From Bacteriovoracaceae bacterium (GTDB lineage Bacteria > Bdellovibrionota > Bacteriovoracia > Bacteriovoracales > Bacteriovoracaceae): a stretch of 12,212 nt of DNA. Positions 1 to 7,249 of the stretch are shown one piece after another. The stretch is from the NCBI GenBank assembly GCA_018060635.1, contig JAGOVR010000040.1:1-12212 (forward strand), read 5' to 3'. Each line of letters opens with the position of its first letter. Position 1 is the stretch's first letter. The notes below the pieces were generated by a model. It saw only the letters and a list, made by a program, of their open reading frames with translations, made no database searches and was not told the DNA's origin. A program made the position numbers and the translations under genes.

Positions 1-1205
1 TGCCTGTTTATCAATATAAAGGTCTTAACAAATTAGGCAAAGAAGTGAGTGCCACTATTCATAGCGATAGTATGCCTCTAGCTAAACAAAAAGTACGGGC
101 CTTAGGAATTATGATTTTAGAAATTGCCGAAATGTCTACCGACAAAAAATCATCTTCAAAACTATTTCGTTCAGGAATCAAAATCCAAGATTTAGCTCTG
201 ATGACCAGACAGTTCTCTACTCTTATTCGTGCTAAAATTCAGTTAGTAGAAGCTCTTAACGCTCTTTCGGAACAAGTAGATCATCCCGAACTCCGTATGG
301 TTTTGGGAGAAATTAAGACCAAAGTAAATGAAGGAAGTGCCTTATCCAAGGCCTTTGCGGATTATCCTAAAATTTTTGATAATATCTATGTCAGTATGGT
401 GGAAGCAGGTGAGGCCTCGGGGACATTAGAAATTGTACTCTTACGCTTAGCTGATTTTACTGAGTCACAAAATCGTCTTAAAACAAAATTAAAAAGTGCT
501 CTAACCTACCCTATCATTATGATGCTCACATCTTTTCTCATGATTGGAATTATTTTTGTTAAAGTTATTCCTCAAATTGCGTCCTTACTTTCAGGCATGG
601 ACAAAGAGCTCCCTTTACAAACTAAAATATGTATCGCTATTTCTAATTTCCTTGTGGATTACTGGTATATTGTCATTATAGGTTTTGTTGTTTTTTTCTT
701 TATGGCCAAAAAATATATAAAAACAGAATCAGGAAAAAGTCGCTTCGATGCGTGGCAATTAAAACTTCCTGTCTTTGGGAATATCATCAAGATGGCCAAT
801 ATTAATCTTTTTTGTTCCACACTCGCAACGTTACTTAACGCAGGAGTGCCTATTTTAAGTTCTATGAATATCGTCAAAAATCTTATTAGTAATGTGCATA
901 TGAAAGATGCTATTGAGAAAGCTAAAATTAATGTTTCAGAAGGAAAAACACTTACAACTCCCTTGGCCCAAAGTGGACACTTCCCTCCTATGGTGACTCA
1001 CATGATTCGTTTAGGGGAACAGTCAGGAGAACTTGAACCCATGCTAGAAATTGTTTCTCGTAACTATGGCGATCAAGTGGAAGCACAGCTCAGTGGTCTT
1101 ACCTCTCTCTTAGAACCTATTATGCTCCTTTTTATGGGAGGAATTGTAGGTTTTGTGGTATTTTCTGTTATCGTTCCCTTGATGGAATTAAACAATGTAC
1201 GCTAA
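1..1205 (+). CDS. gspF: Type II secretion system inner-membrane platform protein GspF (lacks only the first base of its ATG)
   Basis: GspF is the polytopic platform protein of the type II secretion system. It contacts the GspE ATPase and GspL and is thought to pass motor motion to the pseudopilus. The window opens with TG followed in frame by codons for PVYQYKGLNKLGKE, the usual GspF beginning (MP-[VF]-x-Y-K-G), so the start ATG lies one base outside. The full protein is about 401 residues, normal for the family. Two T2SSF repeats are visible, carrying the signatures GEASGTLE (about residues 137-144) and GEQSGELEPML (about 339-349). Hydrophobic segments lie near residues 170-193, 222-236 and 374-395. 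An in-frame GTG at 45 is internal, because starting there would remove conserved residues. gspG follows after 29 bases. The family call is certain; T2SS rather than type IV pilus PilC follows from the gspG-N neighbours. Confidence 0.96.
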   Translation, partial: PVYQYKGLNKLGKEVSATIHSDSMPLAKQKVRALGIMILEIAEMSTDKKSSSKLFRSGIKIQDLALMTRQFSTLIRAKIQLVEALNALSEQVDHPELRMVLGEIKTKVNEGSALSKAFADYPKIFDNIYVSMVEAGEASGTLEIVLLRLADFTESQNRLKTKLKSALTYPIIMMLTSFLMIGIIFVKVIPQIASLLSGMDKELPLQTKICIAISNFLVDYWYIVIIGFVVFFFMAKKYIKTESGKSRFDAWQLKLPVFGNIIKMANINLFCSTLATLLNAGVPILSSMNIVKNLISNVHMKDAIEKAKINVSEGKTLTTPLAQSGHFPPMVTHMIRLGEQSGELEPMLEIVSRNYGDQVEAQLSGLTSLLEPIMLLFMGGIVGFVVFSVIVPLMELNNVR

Positions 1206-1234
1206 AATTCCCTATCTATTTCAAAGGAGTCCTT

Positions 1235-1690
1235 ATGATAAATGAATTAAAAAAATTAGGTAGTGCTGGCTTCAGCTTAATGGAAATCTTGATCGTTTTA
1301 ACACTTATGGGTGTAGTTATTGGATTTGTGGGAACAAATCTTTCTAATAAATTACAAGAAGGTCGTATCAGTTCTGCAAAAATTCAAATTAAATCATTTG
1401 AAGATCTTTTGAAAAATTATGACAGAGACTGTAATCAGTTTCCAACGACAGAGCAAGGTCTTATGGCACTTGTTGAAAAATCTACACAAGGCCCCGAATG
1501 TGCGAATTATTCCATGGGTGGATATCTAGATTCTTCTCGTAGTAAAGAAGGAAAAGTTCCTCTTGATCCATGGGGGAATGACTATGCCTATGAATCAGAT
1601 GGAAAAACATTTGTCATTATTTCTTATGGAAAAGATGGTGAAGAAGGCGGCGAAAAATTTGATGCCGACATTCGCAGTACTGATCTTTAA
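1235..1690 (+). CDS. gspG: Major pseudopilin GspG
   Basis: GspG is the major subunit of the periplasmic pseudopilus. It is made as a prepilin in the inner membrane and cleaved and N-methylated by GspO. The prepilin-peptidase site is G12/F13-SLMEI, with Glu at mature position 5 (E17) followed by the hydrophobic helix, residues 18-34. The C-terminal half has the GspG hallmarks: FPTTEQGLMALV (69-80), DPWGNDYAYE (111-120) and a SYGKDGEEGGE loop (130-140), the last being the calcium-binding region in characterised GspG proteins. At 151 residues it has normal length. A good ribosome site (AAAGGAG) precedes the ATG. An unusual pair of cysteines (C66, C89) could form a disulfide. gspH begins 8 bases downstream. 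The call is very secure. Confidence 0.97.
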   Translation: MINELKKLGSAGFSLMEILIVLTLMGVVIGFVGTNLSNKLQEGRISSAKIQIKSFEDLLKNYDRDCNQFPTTEQGLMALVEKSTQGPECANYSMGGYLDSSRSKEGKVPLDPWGNDYAYESDGKTFVIISYGKDGEEGGEKFDADIRSTDL

Positions 1691-1698
1691 TTATTGGA

Positions 1699-2364
1699 AT
1701 GAAAAAAACACAGCAGGGTTTCACACTTTTTGAAATTATTGTTACCCTGCTTTTGCTGAGCTTTATTCTCAGTGCTATTCCATGGCGCAAAGAAAATAGA
1801 GAGCACCAGCGTATCCTTTCTAGCTTAGATATTTTACGTCGAGGCGTGCGTGTGGCCACCAATGAATCGGTCTTGCGTAATACTTTAGTTCGCTTGCATT
1901 TTCAATTAAGTAAAGAGCCTAGCTCCTTCGTCATTGAATATGCCACTGCTCCTAATCACATTATTCGTCCCCAAACGACTTCAGCAGAGGGAAGCCTTGC
2001 AGAGAAACAACAAAAAGAAAAAATTTTAGAAAAGTTTAATCAAAATTTTTCTAAAATTCCTGATTATGAAAAATTTGAAACCGTTTTTCACTCAGATGTT
2101 AAAATTTTAGGCATTTCCACTGAAGTAGAAAATAGACTTGTATCAACTGAAGATATTTCTCTTTATTTTTATCCTACAGGAGAGAAAGATAGCGCCCTTA
2201 TTCTTTTTGCCACCACTCATGAATTAGTAAGCTTTGAAGTTTTACCCTATTCTGATAAAATGCAACATAAACTTTTTCCCATGGGAACAAATTTAGATGA
2301 GATAGGAGCTAACCATAAGGAACTTGCCGAGGATTTATATAAAAAATGGAAAGGACAAATATAA
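1699..2364 (+). CDS. gspH: Minor pseudopilin GspH
   Basis: This is a prepilin-like protein, processed after a short leader at G7/F8-TLFEI, with Glu at mature position 5 (E12) and a hydrophobic helix to about residue 29. Its place directly after gspG and before gspI identifies it as GspH, a minor pseudopilin near the pseudopilus tip. Beyond the N-terminal helix I recognise no strong motif. The body contains a charged stretch at about residues 95-125 rich in K, E and Q, and the protein, at 221 residues, is longer than many GspH proteins. No clear ribosome site precedes the ATG, which sits 8 bases after the gspG stop, so re-initiation by ribosomes finishing gspG is likely. The 3' end overlaps gspI by 19 bases. 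The assignment rests on the prepilin site and gene order. Confidence 0.88.
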   Translation: MKKTQQGFTLFEIIVTLLLLSFILSAIPWRKENREHQRILSSLDILRRGVRVATNESVLRNTLVRLHFQLSKEPSSFVIEYATAPNHIIRPQTTSAEGSLAEKQQKEKILEKFNQNFSKIPDYEKFETVFHSDVKILGISTEVENRLVSTEDISLYFYPTGEKDSALILFATTHELVSFEVLPYSDKMQHKLFPMGTNLDEIGANHKELAEDLYKKWKGQI

Positions 2365-2876
2365 TACAAAAAAATGAGCAAGGTTTTACTCTGCTAGAAG
2401 TTATGATGAGCTTAACGCTCTTTGGAATTTTTATCGGAGTTTATTATGCTACTCAAGGTTATAATATTTCTGACTCTAAAAAAATCCGTCAAGAAACGAT
2501 TCTTTATTCTTTATGCGATCGAAAGTTAAATGAAATTGTTGCATCCGCCCCCACCCTTACGAGTACGCTCACCTTAAGTGCCGAAACAATGGCAGTAGAA
2601 GGGGAAGGAATGGAAAATTACGAACTTAAAGTGGAATATAAAAAAATGATTCTCCCAGATTTTGCCACTTTATTAGCGGCACAGCAGGAAAAAGAAGGAG
2701 AAGGAACTGATCCCAATAGTGGATTACAGGCCAAAGTTTTAGGACAAATTAAAAACAATATTGAGAATATGATTTGGCAACTTATGGTAACTGCCCGTAA
2801 TAAAAAAAATGGAGCAAGTTATTCCTTAACAACTTGGTTAAGTGACAGTGAGGCACCCATTGAACTCAAACTCTAA
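2346..2876 (+). CDS. gspI: Minor pseudopilin GspI
   Basis: GspI nucleates the pseudopilus tip complex with GspJ and GspK. The leader MERTNIIQKNEQG ends at the prepilin-peptidase site G13/F14-TLLEV, with Glu at mature +5 (E18) and a hydrophobic helix to about residue 35. The 176-residue product is longer than a typical GspI, with an acidic, Glu-rich insertion near residues 110-125. The ATG at 2346 lies inside gspH. A GAGGA sequence 12 bases before it is a rather distant ribosome site, whereas a closer-to-consensus AAAGGA lies just after the ATG (2350-2355), ahead of two ATA codons (2361 and 2364). An unconventional shorter start therefore cannot be excluded. The end overlaps gspJ. The role is assigned from the N-terminal motif and the G-H-I-J-K order. 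Confidence 0.88.
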   Translation: MERTNIIQKNEQGFTLLEVMMSLTLFGIFIGVYYATQGYNISDSKKIRQETILYSLCDRKLNEIVASAPTLTSTLTLSAETMAVEGEGMENYELKVEYKKMILPDFATLLAAQQEKEGEGTDPNSGLQAKVLGQIKNNIENMIWQLMVTARNKKNGASYSLTTWLSDSEAPIELKL

Positions 2877-3708
2877 AGGCTTTTCTCTTTTGGAACTGCT
2901 GATTGCTATTATGCTCCTCAGTTTCATTATGGTCGCAGTGATTCAGGCCACTAATTCTGGTTTTAGAACTAAAAAAAATATAGTGGAAGATGATACTGAG
3001 TTTTTACAAATTCAAACAGCCCTCGCAAGACTTGATTGGGATATTTCTCAATACTATAGTCCTCTCTTCTTTACTTCTTTTGGGACCAACAGAAATCCTG
3101 CTATTCCTCGTGGGAAACATTATCCTTATATTTCTCGTACTAGTATTCCCGTCGCCGTTCCTATACATGAAAATAAAAACTCTTTTGAGTTTCTTGCCTC
3201 TAGTAATCGCAGAAAAAAAACAGACGCACTGGAAGCTTCCTTTGCGTGGATTAAGTACACCCTGCAAGAAGCTAGCTCCGATGAAATGGATAAAAATCCC
3301 TTGCGCGGCAAATATAATTTAGTGCGTTTTTTTGTTCCTCATGATCCTTATACCTTTAATGAAAATAGTTTAGAGGAAAGTAAATCTCATATTATTTTAA
3401 CCTCTGTGGAAGAATTAGAGTTTTCTTTTTGGAATGAAGCTTCGCAAAGATTTTCTGCTTTAAAAGAAATTAATGGTGATGAGGAACAAATACTTATCAA
3501 AGCAGTTAAGGTGCAACTTAAGTGGCGTAACAGCCGTGGAATTTTAGAAGATATCACAAGTATTTTTCGTCCGACTTGGGCCTCTTTTATTCCTGCGACT
3601 GGTGGAAGGAAACAAAATATGAACGTCCCTCAGAATAATAATACTACCAATGAAAATCCTCTCGCCGATGAAAATCCCGCTATCCCTGCAGGAGGAAATA
3701 CCCCATGA
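2842..3708 (+). CDS. gspJ: Minor pseudopilin GspJ with an Asn/Pro-rich C-terminal tail
   Basis: GspJ is a minor pseudopilin that forms the tip complex with GspI and GspK. The prepilin-peptidase site is K-G/F-SLLELLIAIMLLSF (G13/F14 from the GTG start), with Glu at mature +5. The globular domain extends to about residue 250. It is followed by a tail rich in Asn and Pro (about residues 252-288, for example NVPQNNNTTNENP) that exceeds the usual GspJ length. The start is uncertain. GTG at 2842 gives the longest product, but TTG at 2860 gives a compact leader (MNSNSKG) and has TGAGG six bases before it, so 2860 may be the true start. Either choice overlaps the end of gspI. The stop overlaps the gspK start as ATGA, with AGGAGG for gspK inside the gspJ tail. 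Confidence 0.88.
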   Translation: MTVRHPLNSNSKGFSLLELLIAIMLLSFIMVAVIQATNSGFRTKKNIVEDDTEFLQIQTALARLDWDISQYYSPLFFTSFGTNRNPAIPRGKHYPYISRTSIPVAVPIHENKNSFEFLASSNRRKKTDALEASFAWIKYTLQEASSDEMDKNPLRGKYNLVRFFVPHDPYTFNENSLEESKSHIILTSVEELEFSFWNEASQRFSALKEINGDEEQILIKAVKVQLKWRNSRGILEDITSIFRPTWASFIPATGGRKQNMNVPQNNNTTNENPLADENPAIPAGGNTP

Positions 3709-4976
3709 AAAAAGAGTCTTCTGGCTTTGCCTTAATCATTGTCCTTTCTGCCATAGCTTTACTCACGGCCCTTATATCTGATTTTACGATTGAAATGTGG
3801 ATTAATAAATTAAAAGCTCGTAATACTCAAGATCGCACTCAAGCACGACTTAATGCTGAATCAGGGCTTAAGATTGCCGTAGCACGCCTGCGTATTTATA
3901 AAGAAGCTTATAATCTTATTCAAAAAAATGAAAACTTAAAAAAAAATGTTCCTATCAACATCCTCGATGAATTATGGAATTTTCCTTTTATTTACCCCCT
4001 CCCCGTTTTACCTGAAATGAATGTCTTACAAAGAACTGCACTGGAGGAATTTAAGAAATCAGCTATTTTACCAGGAGAAATTCAACTGAATATTTCCAAC
4101 ATTTCAGGTCGGCTTAATTTAAATCTTCTAAGAGCTTTTCCTAAGGCGCCTGATGAAAATAATCCTCCTAATCCCAATGAACCCAGCTTGGAACAAGAGT
4201 TTACTACTCTCCTCAATTATGCTTTAGAAAAAAGAAAAAGTGAAAGTGAAGAGTTTAATGACAAATATGTAAGCCTTAGTGCTGAAACACTTATAGGTCG
4301 GCTTAAATATTTTATTAGTGAAAATGATAGCTACGACGATGCCTCCAAAGCAGAAGCTATGAGTATCTTTTCTCAAAAAAACATTACTCCCAAATATGGG
4401 CCTTTAACTTCTTTTTCAGAGCTTTCTCTTATCCCTGGATGGGACGATGAAATTATTGAGCTTATTGAAAATGATTTCACCATTCATTCTTACAACATCA
4501 TTGAAATTAATAAACTTACCATGAATCTTTTATCTATGATCTTTCCTAAGCTGAATGAAGAACAAAAAAAAGCTTTTTTTAAATATCGTGACGACGAGGA
4601 AGACCCTCATACTGTCAGCACCCCTGAAGATCTTAAGGCCTACTTTGTGGAGTTAGAACGACTTATTCCTGAAGATGAATTTAACCTACGTTTTAAGACT
4701 TTGGAAGATTTAGGAATTCAGTTTGAAAATACAGGCTCTCTTTTTAAAGTAGTTTCCACGGGAAATTATCATAGGGCCAGCTATACACTCACGGCCTATA
4801 TCCTTTTACCTGTAACCCTCCCTCCCAAAAGTGCCCCACCTCCCGCACCAACTAACTCGACTAGTCAAAACAATCCTAGTAATACGACACCTCCAACACC
4901 TCCGCCTCCCCCTGAACCTAAAAAAGAGCCTACCATCTTGGGAGAACCACGGATTCGAGAGGTCATAATCTCATAA
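3705..4976 (+). CDS. gspK: Minor pseudopilin GspK with a Pro-rich C-terminal tail
   Basis: GspK caps the pseudopilus tip. The prepilin site is SSG7/F8-ALIIVLSAIALL. As is usual for GspK, Glu at mature +5 is absent (Ile12 here). Family signatures follow: LNAESGLKIAVARL (about 49-62), an SGRLNLNLL segment (135-143) and a helix-hairpin-helix-like region (SFSELSLIPGWDDEIIELI, then IIEINKLTMNLL, about 238-277), matching the SAM-like domains of T2SSK. The protein has 423 residues. The last 50 or so residues form a low-complexity tail (about 374-410) containing PPTPPPPPEPKKEP, which is not part of the standard fold. A strong AGGAGG nine bases before the ATG, within gspJ, sets the start. The stop codon lies in an inverted repeat shared with the gap before gspL. 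Confidence 0.92.
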   Translation: MKKESSGFALIIVLSAIALLTALISDFTIEMWINKLKARNTQDRTQARLNAESGLKIAVARLRIYKEAYNLIQKNENLKKNVPINILDELWNFPFIYPLPVLPEMNVLQRTALEEFKKSAILPGEIQLNISNISGRLNLNLLRAFPKAPDENNPPNPNEPSLEQEFTTLLNYALEKRKSESEEFNDKYVSLSAETLIGRLKYFISENDSYDDASKAEAMSIFSQKNITPKYGPLTSFSELSLIPGWDDEIIELIENDFTIHSYNIIEINKLTMNLLSMIFPKLNEEQKKAFFKYRDDEEDPHTVSTPEDLKAYFVELERLIPEDEFNLRFKTLEDLGIQFENTGSLFKVVSTGNYHRASYTLTAYILLPVTLPPKSAPPPAPTNSTSQNNPSNTTPPTPPPPPEPKKEPTILGEPRIREVIIS

Positions 4977-4996
4977 ATTTCACTCGTAATTTATGA
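4971..4996 (+). promoter_or_regulatory. Inverted repeat at the gspK stop, overlapping a second alternative hairpin
   Basis: The arms TCATAAATT (4971-4979) and AATTTATGA (4988-4996) are perfect 9-bp complements around an 8-base loop, and the gspK stop TAA is inside the left arm. The right arm also contains TTTATG (4990-4995), which can instead pair with CATAAA (5010-5015), just before the gspL ATG at 5019. The two hairpins share bases and so exclude each other. There is no proper U-run, so a classical terminator is unlikely. A control of gspL translation or an mRNA processing site is possible, but the arms are AT-rich and chance is a serious alternative. Confidence 0.35.
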
Positions 4997-5018
4997 TGCT
5001 TTTGTTTACCATAAAGCC

Positions 5019-6617
5019 ATGGATATTATCGCTATTGATATTGGAACTTATTCCGTTAAATTTATTGAATCTTCTGCAGATAAAAGAAGTGCTGTTCATC
5101 ATCATTTAGGTGAAGTTTTAATTGATGAAGCTCGCAAACAATTTGGCGATAGTCTTTCGTTAGAAGAATTACAAATTCAAATCATTAAGACTTATCTGCA
5201 AGGTGTAAAAAAAGACGTTATTTCTATTGCCCAAATTAATCAAGGAATTCTTACAACTAGAAAACTGGTACTTCCCACTAAGCATAAAAGAAAAGCTGAA
5301 ATGATGATCCCTTTTCAGTTAGAAGAAAATATTCCCTATGCTATTGATCAAATTCAACTTGCCTCTGTGCTCTTAGAAGCTGAAGGTGATCAAACAGTTG
5401 CGATTGTTTCACTGCTACCCAAAGAAGAATTTGCTCGTATCCATGCAGAATTTACAAAATCTCATGTGACCCCTCATTATTTTACAAGTGAGATTTTCCT
5501 CTGCTTACAATACGCCCTAGATGATCGCAAAGAAGAAGCTTTTTGTATCTTAGATATGGGACATGAAAATACTAAAAGCTATTTTTTTGATGGAATGAAG
5601 TTTATATCCCACAATAGCTCTCCTATTGCAGGTAAACATTTAGATGAAGTTATTTCTAAAACCTATAACATCTCTCTGCGAGAGGCCCAAGCCTTTAAGC
5701 ATAAAAATGCATTCCTTCTGACCTCTTCTCAATATCACAATGCTTCTACAGAACAAGCACAGTTTGCCAAACTTATGGAACGCACTCTTTCTCCTTTTAT
5801 GGATGATTTTGCGAGATGGGAATTAGGGTTTCGTTTGCAAACAGGGAAAACCATTGAGAAAGTTTATCTGACAGGTGGAACCTCTGCTTTAAAAAATTGT
5901 GAAATGTTTTTTTCTTCTTATTGGAATATTCCTGTCCTCACATTAGACACTTTTGATCCTATGAGTTTGAATCGTAGTACTCATGATTTTGATATAAGTA
6001 AAAAAACACGTTTTAATAATGCTAATCTTATGGTGCGAAACTGCGCTTCTAAGATTGCGAGGACTAATTTTAATAATGGAGATTTTGCTGATGTCCATGG
6101 AGAAGGAATTCCTATCCACTCTGCTTCCTTCATAGGACTGCGTGTTCTTTTTATTACGGCTCTAGTGGTCCTTGCACTTTTTATAGAAAATATAGTCCTC
6201 TCCAATAAAACAAAAGAATTACATTCTAGGTCTAAGAATATTTTAAAAAATACTATTTTAGAACTTCCTCCGACTGCTAGTAAAAAATTTGAAACAAAAC
6301 CCAAAGAGATTCTATCTACCTTAAATAAAAAGAAAAAGGCGCTCATAGATAAAATGCTCCTTATCGATAAGCATTCCAGAGTCAATGCTTTTGATTTTTT
6401 GAGTCGCTTAAGCCAAAGCATTGACCCTAAACAAATGGGAATGCTCTTACAGTATGAAAATAGTGAAGGTGCCATCTCCGCTATCTTTGAAGCTTTTGAT
6501 AAAAGATCTGCCGAACAATTTAAAATATCTATTGCGACACTGGGTCTTAAAAATATTTCTGTAAAATCATTAGAAAATCCCTTACAAATAGAGATCAGTT
6601 ATCATGAGGAAATATAA
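5019..6617 (+). CDS. gspL: GspL: actin-fold cytoplasmic domain with a single transmembrane helix
   Basis: GspL is the inner-membrane protein that binds GspE in the cytoplasm and GspM in the periplasm. The N-terminal 310 residues or so look like an actin-like ATPase fold similar to PilM: a phosphate-1 loop IAIDIGTYSVKFIE (4-17), a second loop ILDMGHENTKSYFFDG (177-192) and an adenosine-type motif VYLTGGTSAL (282-291). One transmembrane helix follows (about 371-394), then a periplasmic charged helical stretch and a C-terminal region (about 455-532) that probably forms the ferredoxin-like domain. The 532-residue length is on the long side because of the linker at 310-370. The ATG has only a weak ribosome site and follows a 42-base gap, the largest gap inside the gsp operon. 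The stop shares one base with the gspM start. Position between gspK and gspM makes GspL more likely than PilM. Confidence 0.88.
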   Translation: MDIIAIDIGTYSVKFIESSADKRSAVHHHLGEVLIDEARKQFGDSLSLEELQIQIIKTYLQGVKKDVISIAQINQGILTTRKLVLPTKHKRKAEMMIPFQLEENIPYAIDQIQLASVLLEAEGDQTVAIVSLLPKEEFARIHAEFTKSHVTPHYFTSEIFLCLQYALDDRKEEAFCILDMGHENTKSYFFDGMKFISHNSSPIAGKHLDEVISKTYNISLREAQAFKHKNAFLLTSSQYHNASTEQAQFAKLMERTLSPFMDDFARWELGFRLQTGKTIEKVYLTGGTSALKNCEMFFSSYWNIPVLTLDTFDPMSLNRSTHDFDISKKTRFNNANLMVRNCASKIARTNFNNGDFADVHGEGIPIHSASFIGLRVLFITALVVLALFIENIVLSNKTKELHSRSKNILKNTILELPPTASKKFETKPKEILSTLNKKKKALIDKMLLIDKHSRVNAFDFLSRLSQSIDPKQMGMLLQYENSEGAISAIFEAFDKRSAEQFKISIATLGLKNISVKSLENPLQIEISYHEEI

Positions 6618-7249
6618 TGTCAGCTCCTAAAAATTCCTTTCTTTATAAAATTGATAGCTCTCTTTTTCGTCTTTTAGATAAATTAAAAGAAGGTCCTTTC
6701 TTTATTAAGATTCAAGATAAAATATCTGGGTTAGATGAAAAAACTCGGACGCTTTTATCATACATTATGACAGCGATCCTCTTTTCCCTCCCTCTCCTTA
6801 TTTGTTTTCTTTTTATCCGTACCAACTATGCTTTACGCACTGACTTTAATTTAAAAAAAGAAGTTCTAGAGACAGCTAATTATATTGGAAATATCTCTAA
6901 ACAAATTAGTGAAATGGAAAAACAAATTCTCTATGCGACTCCTCTTTCCACCATACAAGCCTTTGAAGCTAAAATAACAGAACATACGGGCCAATTACAA
7001 ATTGATGCCTCTAAATTCAAATTGGATAATTTTAACTCTGACAAACTTAATGATATTTTTAGATCAGAAGTTAAGGTACAGTTTAGTGAACTTTCTACCC
7101 AAGAATTAACCTCTCTCATTCAGAATCTTTTGGGCCAAAATCCTTCTTTGCGTATTTCCTCTACATTAATTCGTCGTGACAACGAAAGTAAACTTTTAGT
7201 CGGCTATTTTAAAATTGTTAATTTCTATAAGGATATTAATATCAAATGA
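6617..7249 (+). CDS. gspM: GspM-like bitopic inner-membrane protein
   Basis: GspM forms the inner-membrane complex with GspL and GspC and stabilises GspL. The 210-residue protein shows the expected plan: a cytoplasmic N-terminus of about 45 residues (longer than usual), one transmembrane helix (about 46-67, SLPLLICFLF core), a periplasmic helical segment (about 70-105, likely coiled coil) and a C-terminal domain that may adopt the ferredoxin-like fold. Sequence conservation in this family is low, so the call depends mainly on topology and on position after gspL and before gspN. It is also compatible with a PilO-type protein. GAGGA precedes the ATG by six bases. The gspL stop and gspM start overlap (TAATG), and the gspM stop and gspN start overlap (ATGA), implying coupled translation. 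Confidence 0.78.
   Translation: MSAPKNSFLYKIDSSLFRLLDKLKEGPFFIKIQDKISGLDEKTRTLLSYIMTAILFSLPLLICFLFIRTNYALRTDFNLKKEVLETANYIGNISKQISEMEKQILYATPLSTIQAFEAKITEHTGQLQIDASKFKLDNFNSDKLNDIFRSEVKVQFSELSTQELTSLIQNLLGQNPSLRISSTLIRRDNESKLLVGYFKIVNFYKDINIK

Noticed and set aside
45..47. GTG as the start of gspF
   Set aside because: The frame is open to the window edge and the codons before it encode the conserved GspF N-terminus PVYQYKG; the real ATG lacks only its first base here.
5981..6475. Long antisense open frame (164 codons) inside gspL
   Set aside because: It lies entirely opposite a well-supported gene, has no ribosome site of note and no recognisable protein features; it follows from low stop density opposite an AT-rich gene.
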